DNA of 64,000 nt, taken from positions 310,001 to 374,000 of the forward strand of contig NZ_CP018620.1 of the NCBI RefSeq assembly GCF_001908275.1, in the 5' to 3' direction. This document shows positions 1-7,845 of this stretch, piece after piece. Source of the DNA: Paenibacillus xylanexedens (GTDB lineage Bacteria; Bacillota; Bacilli; Paenibacillales; Paenibacillaceae). The notes beneath the pieces were generated by a model that saw nothing but the letters and a program-made list of their open reading frames with translations, searched no databases and had not been told where the DNA came from. The stretch's first letter is position 1, and each line of letters starts with the position of its first letter. Position numbers and translations under genes: made by a program.

Positions 1-106
1 CCTTTGAAAAGGGGATCAAGAAATTTGGGGATAACGGCGATCGGAAGGCTTTCTGTACCCGAAGTGTTAACGTGTAACAGCATTCATTCACTTATATATT
101 CAAGAA
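1..106 (+). repeat. Right half of interspersed hairpin repeat (copy A)
   Basis: This copy is cut by the window edge. It contains the core GGGGATAACGGCGATCGGAA followed by TTCTGT and a GAAGTG block. Both recur in copies at about 3664-3930 and 10777-10976, and in reverse orientation at 59826-60022. It ends just before the ribosome-binding site of the gluconokinase gene, so it forms part of that gene's upstream region. Confidence 0.7.
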
Positions 107-120
107 AGAGGGATGACAAA

Positions 121-1671
121 ATGGCTTCTTCACCCTATATGATCGGCGTAGATATCGGCACGACCTCCACCAAGGCCGTCTTGTTCGAACAGAACGGAAC
201 CATTGTGGCTCAAGGCAGTGCCGATTATCCGCTGCACACCCCCACACCTGCGATTGCGGAGCAGGATGCGGAAGATATTTTCAAAGCAGTCATCGAGTCC
301 GTTAAACAGGCCACTTCCAAAGCGGGAGTGAAGCCAGAGGACATCCTGTTTGTATCGTTCAGTTCGGCCATGCACAGCATTCTGCCTGTCGATCAACACG
401 GCAAACCGCTGATGCGGGCCATGACTTGGGCAGATAATCGCAGTGCCGAGTGGACCGAAGTACTCAAATCGGAGATGAATGGTCACGAAATCTATCTGAG
501 AACAGGTACGCCGATTCATCCGATGTCCCCTCTCACCAAGATCATGTGGCTCACCCGGGATCAACCGGAACTGTTCCAACAGACGCACAAATTCATATCC
601 ATGAAAGAATATGTCTTCTATAAATTATTTTCTGAATACGTCATCGACCACTCGATGGCCTCCGCCACCGGACTCATGAATCTGGAGAAACTCGACTGGG
701 ATGCAGAAGCGCTGCATGTGGCGGGCATTACGCCGGAACACTTGTCCCGATTGGTCCCAACCACACATGTGCTGAAACATGGATTGCACCCGGAATACGC
801 CAAGGAGATGGGCATTGCGGTCACCACACCATTTGTCATCGGGGCCAGTGATGGCGTGCTCTCCAACCTGGGTGTTAACGCCATTGATCCGGGCGTCGTG
901 GCCGTGACCATTGGTACCAGTGGAGCGATTCGTACAGTCGTAGATAAACCGGTGACCGATCCCAAAGGACGTTTCTTCTGTTATGCGCTCACGGAGGATG
1001 CCTGGGTCATTGGCGGACCGGTGAACAATGGTGGTGTTATTTTCCGTTGGATTCGGGACGAGTTTGCGGCTTCCGAGGTGGAAACGGCCAAGCGACTTGG
1101 CATTGATTCATATGAAGTGCTCACTCGTGTCGCAGAAAACGTACCTCCGGGTTCGGAAGGCCTTTTGTTCCATCCGTACATGACAGGTGAGCGGGCCCCG
1201 CTCTGGAATCCCAATGCACGCGGTTCGTTCTTCGGCCTGACGCTGCATCATAAGAAAGAACATATGATTCGCGCTGCGCTCGAAGGTGTGTTGTTTAACC
1301 TGTACACGGTCATGCTGGCAATCGAAGAAAAGATTGGCCGTCCGAAAAAAATTCAGGCGACAGGCGGCTTCGCCCGCTCTGAGTTGTGGCGCCAGATGAT
1401 GGCCGATATTTTCGATCAGGATGTCATCATCCCCGAAAGTATCGAAAGCTCCTGTCTCGGCGCAGCCGTACTGGGCTTGTACGCCCTTGGCCGCATCGAT
1501 TCCCTGAGCGCCGTCTCCGGCATGATCGGATCAACGCATCGGCACCAACCAGACCCGGACAGTGTCCGCGTGTACCGTGAACTGCTGCCGATCTTCATCC
1601 GCATCTCCCGCAAATTCGAAGAAGAGTATGCGGATATTGCTGCTTTTCAGAATAAGACGATGCAAGGGTAG
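121..1671 (+). CDS. gntK: Gluconokinase (FGGY carbohydrate kinase)
   Basis: Phosphorylates D-gluconate to 6-phosphogluconate in the cytoplasm, feeding the pentose phosphate pathway. The 516-residue product opens with the FGGY phosphate-binding segment MIGVDIGTTSTKAVLF. It also has the second ATP-binding region around VTIGTSGAIR and the late ATGGFARS segment near residue 430. Many stretches (SFSSAMHS, TGTPIHPM, GGPVNNGG, GERAPLWNP) match what I know of Bacillus GntK, and the length is normal. The frame is open 39 codons further upstream. The ATG at 121 was chosen because an AAGAGGG ribosome-binding site precedes it and the family N-terminus begins here. No gntR, gntP or gnd is visible downstream, so the gene is either alone or the end of an operon that lies to the left. 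Confidence 0.95.
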   Translation: MASSPYMIGVDIGTTSTKAVLFEQNGTIVAQGSADYPLHTPTPAIAEQDAEDIFKAVIESVKQATSKAGVKPEDILFVSFSSAMHSILPVDQHGKPLMRAMTWADNRSAEWTEVLKSEMNGHEIYLRTGTPIHPMSPLTKIMWLTRDQPELFQQTHKFISMKEYVFYKLFSEYVIDHSMASATGLMNLEKLDWDAEALHVAGITPEHLSRLVPTTHVLKHGLHPEYAKEMGIAVTTPFVIGASDGVLSNLGVNAIDPGVVAVTIGTSGAIRTVVDKPVTDPKGRFFCYALTEDAWVIGGPVNNGGVIFRWIRDEFAASEVETAKRLGIDSYEVLTRVAENVPPGSEGLLFHPYMTGERAPLWNPNARGSFFGLTLHHKKEHMIRAALEGVLFNLYTVMLAIEEKIGRPKKIQATGGFARSELWRQMMADIFDQDVIIPESIESSCLGAAVLGLYALGRIDSLSAVSGMIGSTHRHQPDPDSVRVYRELLPIFIRISRKFEEEYADIAAFQNKTMQG

Positions 1672-1725
1672 GGAAGGCGTGAGATGTTACACGTCGGAGG
1701 GTCAAAACGTTGAACATGGAATACG

Positions 1726-1921
1726 CTAACGAATCGTAGACGTCTTATTTGAAGCTTTTAGCATGTTTTCAAAATCTAACGAACCTGAGCCACCTTATAT
1801 CGGCTTTCATGGGCAAAAACCTGCACAAGAACTGAAAATTTAGCCTATTAACGTGTCTGTGGTTCGTTAGAAAATTACTTTTGCCAAATACCTTCCAATA
1901 GCGTGCGTCTGGTTCGTTAGA
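1726..1921. repeat. Nested inverted-repeat intergenic element
   Basis: This non-coding stretch carries TCTAACGAACC (1775-1785) and its exact reverse complement GGTTCGTTAGA (1861-1871), which recurs at 1911-1921. An outer pair, CTAACGAA followed by AGACG near 1726-1742 against CGTCT followed by TTCGTTAG near 1906-1920, encloses them. The arrangement resembles a MITE-like or structured-RNA repeat, but no transposase or second copy is seen in the window. Confidence 0.5.
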
Positions 1922-1950
1922 ATTAATACGAGATGCCGTAAGTTAAAGAG

Positions 1951-1996
1951 ACCCACCCCGCCATGGTTATGTCCATATGGGAATGGGCTTTTTTTT
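1951..1996 (+). terminator. Possible rho-independent terminator
   Basis: An imperfect stem of CCCACCCC against GGGAATGGG (AA bulge) is followed by eight T residues at about 1989-1996. It would end the gntK transcript. The stem is imperfect, so confidence is moderate. Confidence 0.45.
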
Positions 1997-2066
1997 CATG
2001 CACAGACTATATAAACTCTATTTAGATTGGATCAAATTTATCTCTCATCATACTTGGAGCTTCCCT

Positions 2067-2588
2067 TTATATTCTATTAAAGTATCCAGGGGCCGCCACA
2101 GCAACCGTCCTAAAATAGAAAAATCTCTTTTCCAGTTCCTGATTCTCTGGCGTAAACTCGGTCAGAAACTCAACTGAATTCATCATTTCTTCGGTCATCA
2201 CGCTAGGTCTCCACAAAGCCAATTGGATGTCTTTGAAAATAAAAGAAAATCCCAACTCCGCATCGATGTCTCGAGTATATGGTGTCTTACTATCTATTAG
2301 CTTAACGAGATCATCAGCCTTTGTTCGAAAAACATCAATATTATCATATGTAAGGACAACATCAGATTCATCAGGTGGATAATCGTGTGGATTAGTTACT
2401 TCAATGAAATAGAGTTTATGTTCCGAATCATACTCCATTTGGTTGTAGAGCTGACTAATCTCGGGGGTGATGCACTCAATGATCTCTTCTACCTCTGATT
2501 TACTCATTCCCAACTTAAATGGTCCAATACCGACCATGGGTATGACCTCTAAAGGTTCTATAACGTTTCGGTTCCCAACTTCGTTCAT
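2067..2588 (-). CDS. Hypothetical protein
   Basis: A 173-residue soluble acidic protein that I do not recognise. The N-terminal part has PMVGIGPFKLGMSKSEVEEI, a short motif seen in several small Bacillota proteins of unknown role. There is no signal peptide or membrane segment. The ATG at 2588 is chosen over the GTG at 2597 because a GAGGAG ribosome-binding site overlaps the GTG and lies about 8 nt before the ATG. The gene stands alone between intergenic repeats and is convergent with gntK. Confidence 0.7.
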   Translation of the reverse strand: MNEVGNRNVIEPLEVIPMVGIGPFKLGMSKSEVEEIIECITPEISQLYNQMEYDSEHKLYFIEVTNPHDYPPDESDVVLTYDNIDVFRTKADDLVKLIDSKTPYTRDIDAELGFSFIFKDIQLALWRPSVMTEEMMNSVEFLTEFTPENQELEKRFFYFRTVAVAAPGYFNRI

Positions 2589-2688
2589 GTAGTTCACTCC
2601 TCTTTATTCCAACAAATAAGAATTATAACGTTCATCCCTTTATTCTAATCCTACCCTAAAAAGAATGATTGAGCATGTTGGGTATAAC

Positions 2689-2728
2689 AAAACCCCACAG
2701 CATGAAAAAGCGGTGGAGTTAGGGTTTC
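2689..2728 (-). terminator. Terminator of the SnoaL-like gene
   Basis: Read on the minus strand, an AAACCC...CCAC / GTGG...GGTTTT hairpin lies just past the stop of the gene ending at 2786 and runs into a T-rich stretch. Confidence 0.5.
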
Positions 2729-2785
2729 CTATCTTTTATTGATTCAGATTTCTAACAACTATAGAACTGAAATCCTAGATTTTAA

Positions 2786-3175
2786 TTACTGATTATACTT
2801 GCTGAACGCATTCTGGTCGGCCTGTACATTCTCCAGATACACAATCTGTCCCGCATCATTTACACGTGCGATATCGATGCCTGCTTTGGCATATACCGTT
2901 CCGTCTGCCGCTTGTCCGCATACCGCCCAGTTGGTTTGGTAGCTGCCGTCAGGCTGTTGCACCCACCCGTCCCACATATGTTTTACATCCTTATTGTATT
3001 CGTAGAAAGCTTTCATAAAACCATCAAACCCTGATCTGCTGGTGCCGTTAAGCACAATCTCTGCATCCGGTGTAAACAGGGACAATAAGTCCTGCATGGC
3101 GCGCGCGTCTGTGCGTGAAGCATCAAATAAACGGAAATAGTTGTTCAACAGTGTAGTGGTACTCATAGTACTCAT
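2786..3175 (-). CDS. SnoaL-like / NTF2-fold protein
   Basis: 129 residues with the usual size and layout of the SnoaL-like (NTF2) fold. There is an N-terminal helix with LLNNYFRLFDASR, then a SLFTPDAEIVLNG turn, then alternating strands ending in IVYLENVQADQNAF. Members bind small molecules or act as isomerases or hydrolases, so the substrate cannot be told from sequence. An AGGAGG ribosome-binding site lies 7 nt before the ATG. It is transcribed divergently from an ArsR-type regulator across a 160-bp region containing a perfect 20-bp palindrome, so the regulator probably controls it. It may sense or process the regulator's inducer, which is inference. Confidence 0.75.
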   Translation of the reverse strand: MSTMSTTTLLNNYFRLFDASRTDARAMQDLLSLFTPDAEIVLNGTSRSGFDGFMKAFYEYNKDVKHMWDGWVQQPDGSYQTNWAVCGQAADGTVYAKAGIDIARVNDAGQIVYLENVQADQNAFSKYNQ

Positions 3176-3216
3176 TTATATTCCTCCTAAAATAAAAAGC
3201 AGTTTTCCAATCTTTC

Positions 3217-3301
3217 AGTTCGAATATTTTCGAACTATTGAAAAGAAATGTATCATACTTCTTATACTGCCTGCAAGAGATAGTTCGAAATTTTTCAAAC
3301 A
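3217..3301. promoter_or_regulatory. Paired operator palindromes between ArsR-type gene and SnoaL-like gene
   Basis: AGTTCGAATATTTTCGAACT at 3217-3236 is a perfect inverted repeat (8-bp arms, 4-bp spacer). A degenerate copy, AGTTCGAA then ATTTTTCAAACA, lies at 3282-3301. A TATACT hexamer at about 3272-3277 is a possible -10 for the rightward gene, which would put the second copy over its start of transcription. This spacing is typical of ArsR-family autoregulation. Confidence 0.6.
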
Positions 3302-3337
3302 TTGAAAGAGAAAGCCGAATATGCTAACGTCATAGAT

Positions 3338-3676
3338 ATGAGAACTCCAACGATACCTATGGCTTCGGAATTGAAGCTGACCACGGTCTGCAATGCATTG
3401 GGCGATCCGATCCGCATGAAAATTGCACACTGTCTGGCCAGCTCTGGCGAGAAAAACTGTTCCGCCTTTGAAGTAGACCATATTTCCAAATCCACGTTGT
3501 CCCATCACATCAAAATTTTACGTGAAGCTGGCGTAATCCAGCCACGCATTGAAGGTAAACAGCACTTCTACTCCCTACGAAAGGACGAACTAAACACACG
3601 TTTTCCAGGCCTCGTTGAGATGATTCTGAATACAACCGAGGAATACGTAACACAGGCCCCAGATAAATTGAACTGA
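3338..3676 (+). CDS. ArsR-family HTH transcriptional regulator
   Basis: A winged-helix repressor of about 112 residues. The ArsR signature starts with CNALGDPIRMKIAHCL, continues through the recognition helix STLSHHIKILREAGVI, and ends with the wing region GKQHFYSLRKDEL. There is no obvious metal-binding ELCVCDL motif in helix 3 (the region reads FEVDHISKSTLSHH), so it probably senses something other than arsenite or cadmium. The start is uncertain: the frame is open from a TTG at 3302 and no ribosome-binding site is convincing; the ATG at 3338 is used. The last three codons and the stop lie inside an interspersed repeat, so the C-terminus has probably been replaced by the repeat. Confidence 0.8.
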   Translation: MRTPTIPMASELKLTTVCNALGDPIRMKIAHCLASSGEKNCSAFEVDHISKSTLSHHIKILREAGVIQPRIEGKQHFYSLRKDELNTRFPGLVEMILNTTEEYVTQAPDKLN

Positions 3677-3930
3677 CCCTTTAGACAAGAACGTAGAGGG
3701 CAGAAATAACCTGAAGAAGCGGAGCTAAAAGCTTTCTGCAAGAAAGCTACTTCGAAAGCATAAGCTTCGCCTAAAAGCTTTCTGCAAGAAAGCTGCATCG
3801 TAAGCATACGCTATCACCAGAATTTCACCTTTCAAAAGTGAATCGAAAATTCGGGGGATAACAGCGATCGGAAGGTTGTTCTGTCATCGAAGTGGCAAGG
3901 ATAAAAACTCTTTAGTTCAATCTTATAGAT
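3664..3930 (+). repeat. Interspersed hairpin repeat (copy B), with internal 46-bp duplication
   Basis: The left arm (TTGAACTG, then AACGTAGAGGGCAGAAATAA, then CCTGAAGAAGCGGAGC) and the right arm (GGGGATAACAGCGATCGGAA, GGTTGTTCTGTCATCG, then TTTAGTTCAA) match copy C at 10777-10976. Copy B is longer because two 46-bp units starting at 3725 and 3771 are inserted. Each unit contains a perfect AGCTTTC-TGCAA-GAAAGCT hairpin. The left arm supplies the stop codon of the ArsR-type gene. Confidence 0.8.
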
Positions 3931-3980
3931 CAAAGCATCACAATGATCATAATTGCAATTCCCATAAAGGAGGCTAACTA

Positions 3981-4793
3981 ATGGACAAAAAGGCAGCAAA
4001 GATACTGCTGAGCACGTTCTGGGGAGGTGGAGGCTGGAAAACAACCTCTCTACCCTTCTCTGGAGATGAATTTGAATATGCCAAAAGCAAAGGCGTTATG
4101 TTCGATCCACTCACGATCACGCATGACGAGATCGTCCAGCGTCTATACGACATGCATCAGGATGACTCGTTCAAGGAACGGGTGATTTCGGCATTTTTAC
4201 ATAGTCTGTCCACCAAAAAAGTCTATCTGCGCAGCGCATTATCCAGCTGGGCTTTAACATCGAACATGCCTTTACACACCTATGCGGAACGCCCTGCCCT
4301 TCACCCTAACACCAGTGCCTGTGGAGATTGTAACTTCCTGCGTTTGCAGTCAGACAAGGATTATTCCAACATCGACTTAAACGTCCTGAACTTTGAACGG
4401 ATCAAGTGGGGCGGCGTTCGTCATGGCTGGCTTATCTATTGCCTGATGGATCTGGAATTACTGCTTCAGGACAACGCTACGAACTATGAAGTAACTCCTG
4501 AAGACCAAGTTATCCTGATCAACCTTCTTGAAGCAGCTCAGACGGAAGACCCCAAAGACAGTGCTCGCTCACTTGAGAAGAAGTGGAAGGATCTCTTCCC
4601 TTCCAGCAAACAGGAGCGAGATGCCCTGCTAGAAATCTGGGCTGCAGCCGGAATACTGGCTCCTGGAGATAAACCGAGAAAAGGCAAAGGTGGTTCCAGC
4701 GATTTTGTCTTTGCAGCAACCTGGCAAGGTGATGATGGATATCATACAGAAGCCGTAAAACATTATTTCGGCTCCTATCTTCCTCAAATATAA
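3981..4793 (+). CDS. Hypothetical protein with a CGDC motif
   Basis: A 270-residue soluble protein that I do not recognise. An AAAGGAGG ribosome-binding site 7 nt before the ATG supports the start. Visible points are a Gly/Trp-rich N-terminus (STFWGGGGWK), a single CGDC pair near residue 114, and a WGGVRHGW segment near 145. The C-terminal third is helical and charged, ending in a GDDGYHTEAVKHYFGSY segment. There is no signal peptide or membrane helix. It sits between a repeat element and the tagO-like gene and shows no operon partner. Confidence 0.65.
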   Translation: MDKKAAKILLSTFWGGGGWKTTSLPFSGDEFEYAKSKGVMFDPLTITHDEIVQRLYDMHQDDSFKERVISAFLHSLSTKKVYLRSALSSWALTSNMPLHTYAERPALHPNTSACGDCNFLRLQSDKDYSNIDLNVLNFERIKWGGVRHGWLIYCLMDLELLLQDNATNYEVTPEDQVILINLLEAAQTEDPKDSARSLEKKWKDLFPSSKQERDALLEIWAAAGILAPGDKPRKGKGGSSDFVFAATWQGDDGYHTEAVKHYFGSYLPQI

Positions 4794-4914
4794 TAAAACC
4801 TGAACTTTTGCTCACCTTTGCGTACGTCTGGTTACAATAATGACATCGACAGATTTCCTGTTTAACTCGTATAATAAGGGGAAATTGGTAGATGGGAGTG
4901 AAACAAGCGAGTTT

Positions 4915-5874
4915 ATGGTATACATACTGGCTTTTATAGTGTCTTTTGCTGTCGTGGTTCTGCTTATTCCACCGCTTGGTCGATTGGCTCACCGGCTCGA
5001 TTTTGTGGACAAGCCTCGGGAAGATGTGGAGCGTAAGCTACACAGGCAACCTATCCCGCTCACGGCGAGTTACGCGATATTTACTGGATTTTTCCTGACA
5101 TACATTGCTCTGACCAAAGAAATCACATGGGAAACAGCGGCTCTGGTCGCTGGTGGTATGCTTCTGCTAACGATTGGTACCGTCGACGACTGGTACAAAA
5201 CAAAAGGCAAAGATTTTCCTGCCCTACCCAAAATGCTCGTACAAGTCTCTGCGGCAGTACTCGTATTTGCTTCTGGCATTGCGTTCACCGGATTTGTGAA
5301 TCCCTTCAACGCGGAATATGTCATGCTTCCGATCTGGCTGCAATTCATTCTCACGATCCTGTGGATCTTCGGGGTGACAACAGTCATCAACTTCTCGGAC
5401 GGCATGGACGGACTGGCTGGCGGGTTATCGGCCATCTCGGCAATTACCCTGTTCATCGTGGCGCTCGCCAAAGGTCAAAGTGATTCCGCACTCATGTCGA
5501 TCATTCTGGTCGGTGTAACGATTGGTTATCTGAAGTACAACAAAGCTCCTGCCAAAGTGTTCATGGGTGATGCAGGCGCTACGTTCCTTGGCTTCATTCT
5601 GGCGGTTATCGCTCTGGATGGTGCATTCAAACAAGCAACCATGTTGTCCATCTTCATTCCGATTCTGGCGCTGGGTGTACCGATCTTCGACAACATCTTT
5701 GTCGTTATCAAACGTTTCATTCAAGGTAAAGCGATCTATCAGGCCGATGCAAGTCAAGCTCATTATCGGTTGCTGCGTGCCGGATTGAATCAAAATCAGG
5801 TGGTGGGTGTACTGTATCTAGTCAGCACATGTCTGTGTCTATCCTCCATTATTCTGATGTTAGTGGAGTTATAA
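4915..5874 (+). CDS. Undecaprenyl-phosphate GlcNAc-1-phosphate transferase family (TagO/WecA/MraY)
   Basis: An integral membrane enzyme (319 residues, about ten membrane helices) that transfers a sugar-1-phosphate to undecaprenyl phosphate. This is the first lipid-linked step in making teichoic acid or other wall polymers. Family motifs are present: GTVDDWY (Mg2+-binding Asp pair), NFSDGMDGLAGG, FMGDAGATFLGF, and an AHYRLLRAG segment where the family has its His-rich HxHH loop. In that loop only part of the His cluster is seen. Start choice: the frame is open from 4840, but the ATG at 4915 fits the family N-terminus. Its ribosome-binding site is weak, and a TTG at 4885 after AAGGGG is an alternative. 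Confidence 0.85.
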   Translation: MVYILAFIVSFAVVVLLIPPLGRLAHRLDFVDKPREDVERKLHRQPIPLTASYAIFTGFFLTYIALTKEITWETAALVAGGMLLLTIGTVDDWYKTKGKDFPALPKMLVQVSAAVLVFASGIAFTGFVNPFNAEYVMLPIWLQFILTILWIFGVTTVINFSDGMDGLAGGLSAISAITLFIVALAKGQSDSALMSIILVGVTIGYLKYNKAPAKVFMGDAGATFLGFILAVIALDGAFKQATMLSIFIPILALGVPIFDNIFVVIKRFIQGKAIYQADASQAHYRLLRAGLNQNQVVGVLYLVSTCLCLSSIILMLVEL

Positions 5875-5901
5875 AACCAAAATAACGATGAAAATAATAG
5901 A

Positions 5902-5938
5902 AGCCACCTTCATTGCGTTGAGGGTGGCTTTCTTATGA
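5902..5938 (+). terminator. Rho-independent terminator after tagO-like gene
   Basis: AGCCACCTTC pairs with GAGGGTGGCT around an 8- to 10-nt loop and is followed by TTCTTATG and a run of T. It separates this gene from the convergent sugar transporter. Confidence 0.75.
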
Positions 5939-5995
5939 TGTTTTTTTGGATCGCTTGCCTTTTTTTCGTTTCAGTTAAAGCGGAGTGATTCTAAC

Positions 5996-6814
5996 TTACG
6001 ATTTAACAGCCCCTGCCATAGCACCTCCAACAATGAAACGTTGCAAAGCAACATACAGGACAACCAGTGGCAAGGTAACAATCAGAATGCCACACGCGAG
6101 CAGCGGCCAGTTGTTCATGTACTGTCCATAAAATGTAAAGAGTCCTTTGGTTACCGGCTGATAATTCGGATCAGATAAATAAATGGTCGGCCCGATAATA
6201 TCGTTCCATACACCAATCGCGGTAAGAATAATACCTGTTGCCAGGATTGGTTTCATTAACGGAACAAGGATAGTGAACAGATACCTTGTATACCCGCACC
6301 CGTCCATGGCAGAGGCCTCATCCAGTTCACGCGATATTGATTTGATATAACCCACAAACATGAGAAAGGCAATGCCCGTACCTGTCGTCTTCAATAAGAT
6401 GTACCCGATTTGGGTATTGTAAAGACCCAGATTATTGATCAGGGAAAACTGCGGAATGAGCGGGTTGGGAAGGTACATGGAAATCAGAAAGAAAATATAA
6501 ATGAGTGTGCTGAATTTAACATATCTGCGTGCGAGCGGGAATGCAGCAAATATAGATAAAATCAACGTCAGCAGGGTGGACATCCCTGTATAGAGCACAC
6601 TGTTCCACATATACTGAGAGAAGTTCCCTTTGTTCCATGCTTCGGAAAAGTTCTCAAGCCGGATCCCTTCAGTAAGAGCTACAGGATCGAGCAGATACTC
6701 TGTCTGTGTCTTCATGGATACATTGAACAGATAGAATAGAGGGAAAACGTACAACGCAAGCATGAGCAGAACGATAACGTAGCTGACCATTCTGGACGTT
6801 TGGCTCTGTTTCAT
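5996..6814 (-). CDS. CUT1 sugar ABC transporter permease (MalG type)
   Basis: A 272-residue inner-membrane permease with six predicted helices. The ATPase-contact EAA loop reads DEASAMDGCGYTRYLFTI in the second half. It ends with the usual MalG-type tail (RFIVGGAMAGAVKS). Its ATG overlaps the stop of the upstream permease gene by one base, so the two are translationally coupled. With the other permease and the binding protein it forms a carbohydrate importer. No ATPase is encoded here, so a shared MsmX-type ATPase elsewhere is expected. Confidence 0.92.
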   Translation of the reverse strand: MKQSQTSRMVSYVIVLLMLALYVFPLFYLFNVSMKTQTEYLLDPVALTEGIRLENFSEAWNKGNFSQYMWNSVLYTGMSTLLTLILSIFAAFPLARRYVKFSTLIYIFFLISMYLPNPLIPQFSLINNLGLYNTQIGYILLKTTGTGIAFLMFVGYIKSISRELDEASAMDGCGYTRYLFTILVPLMKPILATGIILTAIGVWNDIIGPTIYLSDPNYQPVTKGLFTFYGQYMNNWPLLACGILIVTLPLVVLYVALQRFIVGGAMAGAVKS

Positions 6815-7707
6815 TACGCTTCCACCTCTCTTCTGCGAAGGTAAAATAAAGCGACCATCGATATGGTAAATACAAAGAGAAACTGAATCATCGCCACAGC
6901 AGAAGCCAAACCGTAATCAGCCGTTCCTGTGCCAAATGCCGTAGCATAAACATCAAACGCAAGCGTCGTTGTATTGAACTTGCCGCCTGTAAGTACATAG
7001 ATAATATCAAAGGTTTGCAATGCCCCTATGATAGACAAGAGCATGTTAACGGTGAATGCAGGAGCAATCATGGGGAATGTAATGTTCGTAAATGCTTTCC
7101 ATCCCGAAGCACCATCCATGTAACCCGCCTCATACAGATCGCTCGGAATGGACTGCAGACCTGCAAGAAAAATCGTCATGGAGTAACCCATGTACATCCA
7201 GATCTGAACAAAAATAATCAGTTCAAAGGCGATATTATAATCGCCAAAAAAGTTGGAACTGGTACCCAAGAAATTCAGAAAGGACTGGGCTGGTCCGCCC
7301 AGCGGATTTGCAACGAGTTGCCAAATGAGTCCAGACACAGTAACCCCCAGCACCACTGGCAAAAAGAATACCGCGCGATATAATTTATCGCCTCTAAGCT
7401 TTTTATTGATCAAAATCGCTATAAACAAACCCACTGCATTTTGTATGATCACAACAGCAAACGCAAAGTATAAGGATCGCCCAATAGCATCCATTCGGTC
7501 TCCAGCATTGGATGCACCAAAAAATGTTTTATAGTTTTCAAAGCCGATAAAACTCCATTCCTGGCCCCGAACACCAGTAGCATCTGTAAACGAAAACAGT
7601 ATCGTCACAAGTGATGGACCGAAGCCAAACACGACATAAAGTAACAACGGAATGCTCAAATACAGATAAGGAATAAGTCTTGCCTTACCTTTCCCAAACG
7701 GATACAT
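6814..7707 (-). CDS. CUT1 sugar ABC transporter permease (MalF type)
   Basis: A 297-residue membrane permease. It starts with a cytoplasmic basic stretch followed by IPYLYLSIPLLLYVVFGF, and has the EAA loop YEAGYMDGASGWKAFTNI, with six membrane helices. The ATG at 7707 is preferred to the one at 7725 because AAGGTGTGAGG precedes it. It lies between the binding-protein gene and the MalG-type permease. A hairpin with a T tail precedes it and probably lowers its expression relative to the binding protein. Confidence 0.92.
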   Translation of the reverse strand: MYPFGKGKARLIPYLYLSIPLLLYVVFGFGPSLVTILFSFTDATGVRGQEWSFIGFENYKTFFGASNAGDRMDAIGRSLYFAFAVVIIQNAVGLFIAILINKKLRGDKLYRAVFFLPVVLGVTVSGLIWQLVANPLGGPAQSFLNFLGTSSNFFGDYNIAFELIIFVQIWMYMGYSMTIFLAGLQSIPSDLYEAGYMDGASGWKAFTNITFPMIAPAFTVNMLLSIIGALQTFDIIYVLTGGKFNTTTLAFDVYATAFGTGTADYGLASAVAMIQFLFVFTISMVALFYLRRREVEA

Positions 7708-7750
7708 CGTCCTCACACCTTTCATGGGGTAAAACTAAGACATAAGAAAA

Positions 7751-7803
7751 CCGGAATAACAGCCTTGTCTGGCCTGAAGGCTCAGACCCGAGCGCTATTC
7801 CGG
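7751..7803 (-). promoter_or_regulatory. Intercistronic hairpin / partial terminator
   Basis: CCGGAATA and TATTCCGG are perfect arms around a GC-rich loop. On the minus strand they are followed by TTTTCTT. The hairpin lies between the binding-protein gene and the two permease genes, a common place for attenuation or mRNA stabilisation that yields excess binding protein. Confidence 0.6.
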
Positions 7804-7845
7804 CGCATGCGGCCAACTTGTGCCATGAATATGAATGATTATGAA

